Below are positions 6,635-13,965 of a DNA stretch of 23,918 nucleotides, one piece after another. Within the stretch, counting starts at the first letter, position 1. Every line of letters starts with the position of its first letter. A program made the translations under genes and the position numbers. The notes beneath the pieces are model-generated. The model saw nothing but the letters and a program-made list of their open reading frames with translations. It had not been told where the DNA came from and did not search any database. The DNA comes from JANOGU01 sp964602115. GTDB lineage: Bacteria; Pseudomonadota; Alphaproteobacteria; Rhodobacterales; Rhodobacteraceae. The DNA lies in assembly GCA_964602115.1 (NCBI GenBank), contig CAZRQN010000034.1, forward strand, positions 1 through 23,918. The letters run 5' to 3'.

Positions 6635-7210
6635 ATGGATGGCGAGAGTTTCGGACGGCTGACCTACCTGCTGCTGCTGCTGGCGGCCGTGGCAGGCTGG
6701 GTCTTTGCCGAATACCGGGGGCGCCTGGGACAGGCGCTGCGGACGATCATGGCCTGGGGGATGATCTTCCTCGGGGTGATGGCGGGCTATCTGCTGTGGC
6801 AGGACATCCAGGGCGATGTGTTCTCGCGACAGTCGGTGTCGAAGGCGGGCGAGATCGTCCTGCCCCGGCGGCAGGACGGGCACTATTATGCAACGCTGAC
6901 CATCGGCGGGCAGGAGGTGGAATTCGTCGTCGATACCGGCGCCACCAATGTCGTGCTCAGCCGCGAGGACGCGCGGCGCGTGGGTGTCGACACCGAGGCG
7001 CTGGTCTATGCCGGCGAGGCGATGACGGCCAACGGCCTGGTGCGCACGGCGCGGGTGACGCTGGAGGACGTGGCGCTCGGCCCGGTCCGCGACGACAGCC
7101 TGCGGGCCTATGTCACCGGCGGCGAGATGGAAGGCTCGCTTCTCGGCATGGACTACCTCGGCCGCTTCCGCATCGAGATCGGCGACGGCGAGATGGTGCT
7201 GCGGCCCTGA
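6635..7210 (+). CDS. Membrane-anchored retropepsin-like aspartic protease (TIGR02281 type)
   Basis: A 191-residue protein with two N-terminal membrane segments (about 10-26 and 37-55) followed by a soluble domain. The domain carries the clan AA active-site motif FVVDTGATNVVLS (97-109) with D100 as the catalytic aspartate. Later features are the flap-like region around 125-135 and the SLLGMDYLGRF block (168-178) common to this family. Only one DTG is present, so it must act as a homodimer like retroviral proteases. The catalytic domain probably faces the periplasm, but topology cannot be fixed from sequence alone. AGGAGG lies about nine bases before the ATG. Substrates are unknown in bacteria of this group. 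The gene ends 13 bases before a long palindrome that it shares with the convergent holC. Confidence 0.9.
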   Translation: MDGESFGRLTYLLLLLAAVAGWVFAEYRGRLGQALRTIMAWGMIFLGVMAGYLLWQDIQGDVFSRQSVSKAGEIVLPRRQDGHYYATLTIGGQEVEFVVDTGATNVVLSREDARRVGVDTEALVYAGEAMTANGLVRTARVTLEDVALGPVRDDSLRAYVTGGEMEGSLLGMDYLGRFRIEIGDGEMVLRP

Positions 7211-7223
7211 CCGCCGCCTTTCT

Positions 7224-7305
7224 CGGGCGCTCCTCAAGCCCTTGCGGGCTTTCGTCGCGGAAGTCCGCGCGCGACGAAAGCCCGCAAGGGCTTGAGGAGC
7301 GCCCG
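7224..7305. repeat. Composite palindrome (36-base perfect arms) between convergent genes
   Basis: Arms at 7224-7259 and 7270-7305 are perfect reverse complements around a 10-base centre. Each arm also contains its own small hairpin, AAGCCC-TTGC-GGGCTT (7236-7251) and its complement (7278-7293). The element fills most of the gap between the stop of the retropepsin-like gene and the stop of holC, so it probably acts as a bidirectional terminator or RNA stabiliser. The nested structure suggests a dispersed REP/BIME-like repeat. Confidence 0.85.
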
Positions 7306-7306
7306 G

Positions 7307-7774
7307 TCAGGCCGGCGCCCCCTTCTCCACCTTCATCGCCCATTTCCCCGTTTCTTCCGACCAGTACTGCGCCGGGATGCCGCCGTCGGTGAGGCGCTTC
7401 CACAGGCCCCGTGCGCCCGCCACAGCCGAAGGATCGGCGCCGTCGAAGAGCACCCAGACCCGTTCCAGCGCCGCCGCTTCCTCCACCGTGGTCTCGGCCC
7501 CGTCGATCAGCATCAGTCCCTGCGCGCCGTTGGCAATGGCGCCCTGCCCGATCAGCAGTGGCTGGCGGGCGTCGTGCGGGCCGCCCTCCATGCCGTGGGG
7601 CAGGAAGCCGTCCTCGGGATCGAGCCACAGCTTCTGGTCGAGCCAGGAGAGCCTTTCGGCCTGCGTCCCGCGCAGCATCACCCGCCAGCCCTGCCCCAGC
7701 GCCCGGCCGACCAGTTCGGCCAGTGTGCGTTCCGGCGCGCTTCGGGTGAGGTGGTAGAAGAGCGCGCGGGCCAT
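7307..7774 (-). CDS. holC: DNA polymerase III subunit chi
   Basis: A 155-residue protein matching HolC along its length. Visible blocks are ALFYHLT (4-10), LVGRALGQGWRVMLRG (21-36), the LDQKLW..DGFLPHG segment (45-61), the ARQPLLI strand (69-75) and the C-terminal ARGLWKRLTDGG and ETGKWAMK. Chi links the clamp loader (through psi) to single-stranded DNA-binding protein at the replication fork. Alphaproteobacteria usually have chi without a recognisable psi (general knowledge). The gene lies downstream of pepA on the same strand, the pairing also found in E. coli, but 161 bases with a large inverted repeat separate the two. Its stop codon begins two bases after the 7224-7305 palindrome. No clear ribosome site was identified. 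Confidence 0.93.
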   Translation of the reverse strand: MARALFYHLTRSAPERTLAELVGRALGQGWRVMLRGTQAERLSWLDQKLWLDPEDGFLPHGMEGGPHDARQPLLIGQGAIANGAQGLMLIDGAETTVEEAAALERVWVLFDGADPSAVAGARGLWKRLTDGGIPAQYWSEETGKWAMKVEKGAPA

Positions 7775-7821
7775 GGTCAGGGGCCGCAGCCGCCGGCGGG
7801 TGTCCGCAGGGAAAGGGCGTC

Positions 7822-7904
7822 CCCGCCCCGGGCCTGACCCGGGGCCTCATTCGCCGCCCGCGCCGCCTCCGACGCGGGAGGCCCCGGGTCAAGCCCGGGG
7901 CGGG
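7822..7904. repeat. BIME-like pair of inverted 21-base palindromes between pepA and holC
   Basis: Arms of 27 bases (7822-7848 and 7878-7904) are reverse complements with one mismatch. Inside each is a self-complementary unit, GCCCCGGG-N5-CCCGGGGC (7825-7845 and 7881-7901). The central spacer holds a third small hairpin (7857-7862 with 7873-7878). It lies downstream of pepA and upstream of holC on their strand, so it may end or trim the pepA transcript. The structure is that of a dispersed REP-type element. Confidence 0.82.
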
Positions 7905-7935
7905 CATTCCTGTTCTCGAATGGGTGCGCCATGCC

Positions 7936-9399
7936 CTAGCGCTCGCAGCGGTCGGCGATCAGCCGGTTCAGCGCCATCACCCCCCAGCCCGTCGCCCCCT
8001 TGGGCGCCAGCGCCGAATCGGACTTGAGCAGCGCGGTGCCGGCGATGTCGAGATGGATCCAGGGCGTCTCGGCCTTGACGAACCGGGCGAGGAACTGGGC
8101 GGCGGTGATCGCGCCGCCGTCGCGGCCGCCCACATTCATCATGTCGGCGACCCGGCTCTTCAGCTTGGCGTCATAGGCCTCGCCCATCGGCATCCGCCAG
8201 GCACCCTCGCCCTCGGCCGCCGCCGCCTTGAGGAAGGCGCCGGCGAGGTCGTCATTGTTGGAGAAGACCCCGGCGTTCTCGTGCCCCAGCGCAATGATGA
8301 TGGCGCCGGTCAGGGTGGCAAGATCGACCATGCCGGCGGGCTTGAAGCGTTCCTGCGCGTACCAGAGCACATCGGCGAGCACCAGGCGCCCCTCGGCATC
8401 GGTGTTGATGACCTCGACCGTGTCGCCCTTCATCGAGGTCACGACATCGCCGGGCCGCTGTGCCTTGCCGTCCGGCATGTTCTCGACAAGACCCACAAGG
8501 CCCACGACATGGGCCTTTGCCTTGCGAAGCGCCAGCGTGCGCATCACGCCGGCCACCACCCCGGCGCCGCCCATGTCCATGGTCATCTCTTCCATCCCGG
8601 CGGCGGGCTTGATCGAGATGCCGCCGGTGTCGAAGGTCACGCCCTTGCCGACCAGCGCGAAGGGCGCGCCCTCGGCCCCCTTCCACTGCATCACCACCAC
8701 CTTGGACGGGCTTTCCGAACCCTGCCCGACGGCAAGGAGGGTGCGCATCCCGAGACGGCCCAGTTCATCCTCGTCCAGCACCTCGACCTCGACGCCAAGG
8801 CTGCGCAGGCCTTCGAGACGGGCGGCGAATTCGGTGGTGGTCAGGATGTTGGCGGGCTCGTTGACCAGATCGCGGGTGAAAAACACCCCCTCGGCGAGTG
8901 CCGCGAGCGGCGCGAAGTCTTCGGCCGCCGCCGCAGGCCGCGCGCAGCGGATGGTCACGTCGCCCCGGGGGTCGGCGCGCGCCGACTTGCGGGCGGTGAA
9001 ATCATAGGCGCGCAAACGCAGGCCGTAGGCGAGATCGGCCACCCGCTTCACCGCTCCGGCGAGAACCGTCACGCCTGACTTGCCTGCCGCCTTGCCGATC
9101 GACGCCCCGGCCTTGCGCGCCGCCGCCTGATCGGCGCCGGGATCGAGCCTGACGAGTTGCAGCGCCTCTGCGGCAAGTCCGGCGGGCCAGGCGAGATCCA
9201 TCGTCTCGCCGGGTTTCAGCTTGCTCCAGGCCTCGGAGGCCAGGGCCCTTTCGACCGCGCCCCGCGTCAGCCGGTCAAGGCGGCGGCGCTCGGGGCCTGC
9301 CCGCCCCTTCTCCCCGACGGCCAGCGCGATGCGGCCCGTCAGCTGGGCGAGATCGGCAAGCTCGGCCGGTGCGAAGGAAATCTGGACGGGTTCGGTCAT
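7936..9399 (-). CDS. pepA: Leucyl aminopeptidase (M17 family)
   Basis: A complete 487-residue M17 metallopeptidase that removes N-terminal residues from peptides in the cytoplasm as a hexamer. All expected active-site residues are present with a constant offset of 18 from E. coli PepA: metal ligands K252, D257, D275, D334 and E336, and catalytic K264 and R338. The motifs are VGKGVTFDTGG (250-260) and the NTDAEGRLVLAD signature (332-343). Residues 1-160 are the variable N-terminal domain, which in E. coli PepA takes part in DNA binding; whether this one does is unknown. The ATG at 9399 has an AAAGGA ribosome site eight bases upstream. It is divergent from lptF, as in E. coli, and shares a mirror-image promoter region with it. 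Confidence 0.97.
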   Translation of the reverse strand: MTEPVQISFAPAELADLAQLTGRIALAVGEKGRAGPERRRLDRLTRGAVERALASEAWSKLKPGETMDLAWPAGLAAEALQLVRLDPGADQAAARKAGASIGKAAGKSGVTVLAGAVKRVADLAYGLRLRAYDFTARKSARADPRGDVTIRCARPAAAAEDFAPLAALAEGVFFTRDLVNEPANILTTTEFAARLEGLRSLGVEVEVLDEDELGRLGMRTLLAVGQGSESPSKVVVMQWKGAEGAPFALVGKGVTFDTGGISIKPAAGMEEMTMDMGGAGVVAGVMRTLALRKAKAHVVGLVGLVENMPDGKAQRPGDVVTSMKGDTVEVINTDAEGRLVLADVLWYAQERFKPAGMVDLATLTGAIIIALGHENAGVFSNNDDLAGAFLKAAAAEGEGAWRMPMGEAYDAKLKSRVADMMNVGGRDGGAITAAQFLARFVKAETPWIHLDIAGTALLKSDSALAPKGATGWGVMALNRLIADRCER

Positions 9400-9430
9400 G
9401 GCGGGGTCCTTTCGGCAGGCGTGGCGCGCG

Positions 9431-9459
9431 ACCCTAGACCATCGCCGGCGCCGGGAAAA
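9431..9459 (-). promoter_or_regulatory. Promoter of pepA
   Basis: Minus strand: -35 TTTTCC (9459-9454), 17-base spacer, -10 TAGGGT (9436-9431), followed by CGCGC. The predicted start is near 9424, about 25 bases before the ATG. It is nearly identical in its key bases to the lptF promoter on the other strand. Confidence 0.55.
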
Positions 9460-9511
9460 CCCGCGCCCGGCGCCGGATCGCCGGGCTATGAAGTCTTGCG
9501 ACCGCCAGCCA

Positions 9512-9540
9512 TTTTCCGCCCCCGGGAATCGGTCTAGGGT
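9512..9540 (+). promoter_or_regulatory. Promoter of the lptF-lptG-lptD-surA-pdxA-rsmA run
   Basis: -35 TTTTCC (9512-9517), 17-base spacer, -10 TAGGGT (9535-9540), then CGCGC. Predicted start near 9547, about 26 bases before the GTG start of lptF. The 15 bases spanning the -10 (9531-9545) are a perfect reverse complement of those of the pepA promoter (9426-9440). Confidence 0.55.
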
Positions 9541-9572
9541 CGCGCCGTCAGGGCGGGATGGAGTGACAGGGC

Positions 9573-10712
9573 GTGGCGCGGTTCGACCGCTATCTTCTGG
9601 GCGAGCTTCTGAGGGTCTTCGGGTTCTTCTCGTTGATCCTCGTCCTCGTCTATTGGGTCAACCGCGCCGTCGGCCTGTTCGACCGGCTGATCGGCGACGG
9701 GCAGACGGCACTGGTCTTTCTTGAGTTCTCGCTCCTCACCATCCCGAACGTGGTCCGCATCGTGCTTCCCGTCTCGGCCTTCGCGGCCACGGTCTATGTA
9801 GTGAACCGGCTTTCGCAGGACGGCGAACTGACGGTGATGCAGGCGACCGGATTCTCCGGCTTCCGGCTGGCCCGCCCGGCGCTGGTCTTCGGGCTGATCG
9901 TCGCCGGGCTGCTTCTGGTGCTGACCAACCTGATCGTGCCCCTCAGCCGGGCGCAGCTTGCCGAGCGCCAGGCGGAGGTGAATGCCAATATCACCGCGCA
10001 ACTTCTGCAGGACGGCAGGTTCATCCATCCCTCGGACGGCCTGACCTTCTACATCCGCGAGATTGCCGACACGGGCGAACTCCTGGATATCTTTCTCTCC
10101 GACAACCGGATGAAGGACAGCCGGACGACCTACACGGCCCGGCGTGCCTTTCTCGTCCGCACCGAGGCCGGGCCGCGACTGGTCATGTTCGAAGGCATGA
10201 CGCAAGCCTTCGACCGGACCACCGGTCGCCTCGCCGTGACGCATTTTTCCGACTTCGCCTATGACCTTTCGGGCCTGCTCGGCACCGGAAAGCGCAGCAA
10301 GCTGACACTCGAGGAATTGCCGACCTCCACGCTGTTCCAAGCTCCGGCGGAGCTTCTTGCCGAGACCGGAAAATCCGAAAGCGCCTTTCTTGCCGAGGCA
10401 CACGGACGGATTGCCCAACCTTTCCTCGCTCCCGCCGCCGCCTTGATCGGCTTTGCCGCACTTCTGCTCGGTGGCTTCAGCCGTTTCGGCCTCTGGCGCC
10501 AGATCGGCATCGCGGTCTTCCTTCTGGTCCTGGTTCAGATGGCCAACAACGCCGCCGTTGCGGCAAACCTGCGCAGCCCGGGACTGTGGTCGCTGGTCTA
10601 TGCCGGACCCGCCGGGGGACTGGTCGCCGGAGCGGGTCTTATCTGGTTCGGGCAGCGTCCGCGCCGGCGCCCCGCAGGGACCGGGGCTTTCGGGGCGGAG
10701 GCTTCGGCATGA
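9573..10712 (+). CDS. lptF: Lipopolysaccharide export permease LptF
   Basis: A 379-residue member of the LptF/LptG (YjgP/YjgQ) permease family. The layout is three N-terminal membrane segments (about 12-32, 55-78, 98-120), a periplasmic beta-jellyroll (about 125-270) and three C-terminal segments (about 284-305, 310-330, 336-358). LptF pairs with LptG and the LptB ATPase to pull lipopolysaccharide from the inner membrane and pass it to the periplasmic bridge. The start is a GTG at 9573, with GGAG (9560-9563) upstream; the near-N-terminal RFDRYLLGELL fits the family. The stop overlaps the lptG ATG by four bases (ATGA), so the two are translationally coupled. Assignment as F rather than G is from order and overall pattern. 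Confidence 0.92.
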   Translation: MARFDRYLLGELLRVFGFFSLILVLVYWVNRAVGLFDRLIGDGQTALVFLEFSLLTIPNVVRIVLPVSAFAATVYVVNRLSQDGELTVMQATGFSGFRLARPALVFGLIVAGLLLVLTNLIVPLSRAQLAERQAEVNANITAQLLQDGRFIHPSDGLTFYIREIADTGELLDIFLSDNRMKDSRTTYTARRAFLVRTEAGPRLVMFEGMTQAFDRTTGRLAVTHFSDFAYDLSGLLGTGKRSKLTLEELPTSTLFQAPAELLAETGKSESAFLAEAHGRIAQPFLAPAAALIGFAALLLGGFSRFGLWRQIGIAVFLLVLVQMANNAAVAANLRSPGLWSLVYAGPAGGLVAGAGLIWFGQRPRRRPAGTGAFGAEASA

Positions 10713-11803
10713 CGCTGAACCTCTACATCATGCGCCGCTTTGCCAGATCGGTGATCATCGTCTTCCTGATCTTCTTCGGGATGATGATGCTGATCGACAT
10801 GGTCGAGCAGTTGCGCCGTTTCGGCGCCGAAGGGCTGACGCTGACGGAAGCCTTCGAGCTTTCCGCCGCCAATGTCCCCTCCAGTCTCTACCGCATCCTG
10901 CCGCTGATCTTCATCCTCGCCTCGATCGCCATGTTCCTGGCGCTGGCGCGTTCCTCTGAACTGGTCGTCATCCGGGCTGCCGGACGTTCCGGACTGGCCT
11001 TCCTGCTTGCACCCGCGACGGCGGCGTTGGTGATGGGCGCGCTGGCGGTTGCGGTGCTCAATCCGCTCGTCGCCGGGGCCAGCAAGCACTACGATGATCT
11101 TTTTGCCCGCCTGGCGCGCGGCGCCGAGAGTGTCCTGTCGATCTCCGACAGCGGGCTCTGGCTGAGGCAAGGGGGCAAGGAAGGCCAGACGGTGATCCAG
11201 GCGGCCCGGGCCGACGGCGATGGCACGCGGCTTTTCGGCGCGACCTTTCTGACCTACGATCGGGACGGACAGCCCAGGACGCGGATCGAGGCCAAGGAAG
11301 CCCGGCTCGACCCCGGGCAATGGACGCTGACCGAGGCGAAGATCTGGGATCTGACCTCCGCCAATCCCGAGGCGGTGGTCAAACAGGAAACAAGATCCGC
11401 CCTGCCCTCAAACTTGACCGCCGCGCGTATCCGCGACAGTTTCGGCGACCCGTCGGCAATCCCGATCTGGGAACTTCCGGCCAATATCCGCCGCATCGAG
11501 GCGGCGGGCTTTTCGGCCCGGGCGCATCGGGTGTGGTTGCAGATGGAGCTTGCCTTGCCGCTGTTGCTGGTTGCGATGGTGCTGGTCGCCGCCGGCTTCA
11601 CCATGCGGCACGCCCGGGGCGGCAAGACCGGGACACTGGTTCTGATGGCGATCCTCGGCGGATTCGCCATCTTCTTCATCCGCAACTTCGCCCAGGTGCT
11701 GGGCGACAAGGGCCAGATCCCGGTGGCGCTGGCCGCCTGGGGTCCGCCGGTGGCAGCGGCGTTGCTGTCGCTCGGGTTGCTGCTGCATGTCGAGGACGGC
11801 TGA
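10709..11803 (+). CDS. lptG: Lipopolysaccharide export permease LptG
   Basis: A 364-residue partner of LptF. The start is the ATG at 10709, which overlaps the lptF stop; the frame is open upstream but the family N-terminus, MTLNLYIMRRFARS, begins here. Membrane segments lie at about 13-32, 60-82 and 100-122, then a periplasmic domain (about 125-270) and three C-terminal segments (about 278-296, 306-326, 337-358). It forms the lateral gate through which lipopolysaccharide enters the exporter. The stop shares one base with the lptD start (TGATG), again implying coupled translation. In E. coli lptFG and lptD lie at separate loci; here they are contiguous. Confidence 0.93.
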   Translation: MTLNLYIMRRFARSVIIVFLIFFGMMMLIDMVEQLRRFGAEGLTLTEAFELSAANVPSSLYRILPLIFILASIAMFLALARSSELVVIRAAGRSGLAFLLAPATAALVMGALAVAVLNPLVAGASKHYDDLFARLARGAESVLSISDSGLWLRQGGKEGQTVIQAARADGDGTRLFGATFLTYDRDGQPRTRIEAKEARLDPGQWTLTEAKIWDLTSANPEAVVKQETRSALPSNLTAARIRDSFGDPSAIPIWELPANIRRIEAAGFSARAHRVWLQMELALPLLLVAMVLVAAGFTMRHARGGKTGTLVLMAILGGFAIFFIRNFAQVLGDKGQIPVALAAWGPPVAAALLSLGLLLHVEDG

Positions 11804-13932
11804 TGCGCATCCTCGCAGCCCTGGTCCTGCTTGTCTTCCTTGCGCTGCCGGCCGCAGCGCAGGACCGCGCAGCCCTGGTCGCCGATCGGGTGGAGATCGC
11901 CGGCGACAACCTCCTGATCGCCGAAGGCGGGGTCGAGGTCTTCTTCAAGGGCCGACGGTTGCGGGCGACGCGCATCGTCTATGACGCCGCTGCCGAGCGG
12001 ATCACCATCGAAGGGCCGATCGTGCTGACCGATGGCGGCGAGACGGTGATCCTCGCCGATCAGGCCGCGATGTCGGCCGATCTGACGGAGGGGATCATGA
12101 CCTCCGCCCGCATGGTGCTGCGCGACCAGTTGCAGCTGGCCTCCACGGAACTGATGCGCGTCGGCGGCCGCTACACGCGCCTTGGCCGGACGGTGGCTTC
12201 CTCCTGCAAGGTCTGCGCCGGTTCGACGACGCCGCTGTGGGAAATCCGCGCCCGGCGGGTGGTCCACGACGCCGAAGAGCGGCAGATCTACTTCGACGGT
12301 GCGCAGCTGCGCGTCGGCGGGGTGCCGGTGTTCTGGATTCCGCGCCTGCGGATGCCCGATCCCAGCCGCACCCGCGCGACCGGCTTCCTCATCCCGGAAC
12401 TGCGCTCCTCCAGCGGCCTCGGCACCGGCATCAGCATTCCCTATTTCATCGCCATCGGCCCGAGCCGGGATCTGACGTTGACGCCCTTCGTCTCTTCCAA
12501 GGGCGCACGCACGGTGGAGCTGCGCTATCGTCAGGCCTTTGCCAGCGGCTGGATCGAGCTGAGCGGCGCCTTTTCGCGGGACAGGATCCGACCGGGAGAC
12601 CCGCGCGGCTTTGTTGTCGCGGAAGGCAGCTTTTCCCTGCCGCGCGGCTTCCGGCTCGACTTCTCGGCAGAGACGGTCTCCGATCGCGGCTATCTGCTCG
12701 ACTACGGCCTTGGCGAACGCGACCGTCTGATCAGACGGCTCGACGTGACACGGGTCCGCCGCGACGAATGGATTTCCGGCAGCCTGATGCATATCCGCTC
12801 GCTGCGCGCGGGCGAAGACAACGACAGCCTGCCCTCCGACGTGGTCGATCTCGTCTGGCAGCGCCGCTTCGAGCCGGCGGCGATCGGCGGTACCGGAACC
12901 CTGACCTTTGCCGCGCACAGCCATCGCCGCGCCTCGTCCTTCGGCGGAGACACGAATGGCGACGGCATAGCGGACGGGCGCGATGTGGCCAGGGCGAGCC
13001 TGGTCGCTGCCTGGCGGCGCGAAGCAATCCTGGGTCCGGGCATCCAGGCCGCCGTTCTCACCGACCTGAGGGCGGATTTCTACGACATCGGCGAGGACGC
13101 CACCTATGGAGGCGCGACCACACGGGTCACCGGCTCGGCGGGCGTCGAGTTGCGCTGGCCACTGGTCCGCCTCACGGCCGGTGGCGGACAGCAGGTCATC
13201 GAGCCGGTGGTGCAGCTGATCTGGTCCCCAGACCGGAAGGGAACGCTGCCGAACGAGGATTCGGTCCTGTCCGAGTTTGACGAAGGCAATCTCTTCTCGC
13301 TGTCGCGCTTGCCGGGGCAGGATGCGGTGGAGCGCGGCGCACGCGCCAATCTGGGCCTGAGCTTCACCCATTTCGCCCCGTCCGGAGCCCGCATCGGCCT
13401 GACCTTCGGCCGCGTCCTGCGCAGCACTTCGGTGCAGCCCTTCAGCGAGGCCTCGGGCCTTGCCGGCGGCAACTCGGACTGGCTCGTCGCCCTCCGCTGG
13501 GAGCGGCCGGGGCTGGCCCTGACCAACCGGCTGGTCCTTGACGAAGCCTTCGACCTGACCAAGGGCGAACTGCGGCTTGACTTCGAACGCGACCGGTTCG
13601 GTCTGGCGGGAAGCTACGTCTGGATGCGTGCTGACCCCTTTGAGTCGCGCGACGCCGATATCGAGGAACTGCTCCTCGATGCCCGTTTCGATCTCGGGCG
13701 CAACTGGAACGGCCAGTTCTCCACCCGCTATGATTTCAATGCCGGCCGCGCCGCCGCTGCCGGGCTGAAGCTCGCCTGGCAGAACGAGTGCCTGCTCGTC
13801 GATCTTTCCCTCTCGCGTCGCTTCACGTCCTCGACTAGTGTGCGGCCGACGACGGACGTGGGGCTGTCGGTGCAGCTTCTGGGCTTCGGCGGCGGTGCCG
13901 CGCCGGGCCCGGCGCGGACCTGCCGCAGCTGA
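11803..13932 (+). CDS. lptD: LPS-assembly outer-membrane protein LptD
   Basis: A 709-residue outer-membrane protein. Residues 1-20 are a signal peptide ending LPAAAQ. Residues 23-125 form an OstA/LptA-type beta-jellyroll (LVADRVEIAGDNLLIAEGGVEV...) that continues the lipopolysaccharide bridge. Residues 150-700 are the large beta-barrel that, with the lipoprotein LptE, inserts lipopolysaccharide in the outer leaflet. Cysteines C135 and C138 (SSCKVCAG) and C663 (NECLL) plus C707 near the end suggest disulphides joining jellyroll and barrel, as LptD needs in E. coli, though the exact pairing cannot be read. It is shorter than the E. coli protein (784), as is usual in alphaproteobacteria. The start overlaps lptG by one base. 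Confidence 0.93.
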   Translation: MRILAALVLLVFLALPAAAQDRAALVADRVEIAGDNLLIAEGGVEVFFKGRRLRATRIVYDAAAERITIEGPIVLTDGGETVILADQAAMSADLTEGIMTSARMVLRDQLQLASTELMRVGGRYTRLGRTVASSCKVCAGSTTPLWEIRARRVVHDAEERQIYFDGAQLRVGGVPVFWIPRLRMPDPSRTRATGFLIPELRSSSGLGTGISIPYFIAIGPSRDLTLTPFVSSKGARTVELRYRQAFASGWIELSGAFSRDRIRPGDPRGFVVAEGSFSLPRGFRLDFSAETVSDRGYLLDYGLGERDRLIRRLDVTRVRRDEWISGSLMHIRSLRAGEDNDSLPSDVVDLVWQRRFEPAAIGGTGTLTFAAHSHRRASSFGGDTNGDGIADGRDVARASLVAAWRREAILGPGIQAAVLTDLRADFYDIGEDATYGGATTRVTGSAGVELRWPLVRLTAGGGQQVIEPVVQLIWSPDRKGTLPNEDSVLSEFDEGNLFSLSRLPGQDAVERGARANLGLSFTHFAPSGARIGLTFGRVLRSTSVQPFSEASGLAGGNSDWLVALRWERPGLALTNRLVLDEAFDLTKGELRLDFERDRFGLAGSYVWMRADPFESRDADIEELLLDARFDLGRNWNGQFSTRYDFNAGRAAAAGLKLAWQNECLLVDLSLSRRFTSSTSVRPTTDVGLSVQLLGFGGGAAPGPARTCRS

Positions 13933-13965
13933 GCCGGCTCCCATCCAGGAGAAGATGACTGCCAG

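Noticed and set aside
11254..13944. 896-codon open frame on the minus strand
   Set aside because: Antisense to lptG and lptD, with a low-complexity, frame-shadow composition. GC-rich DNA often gives such frames.
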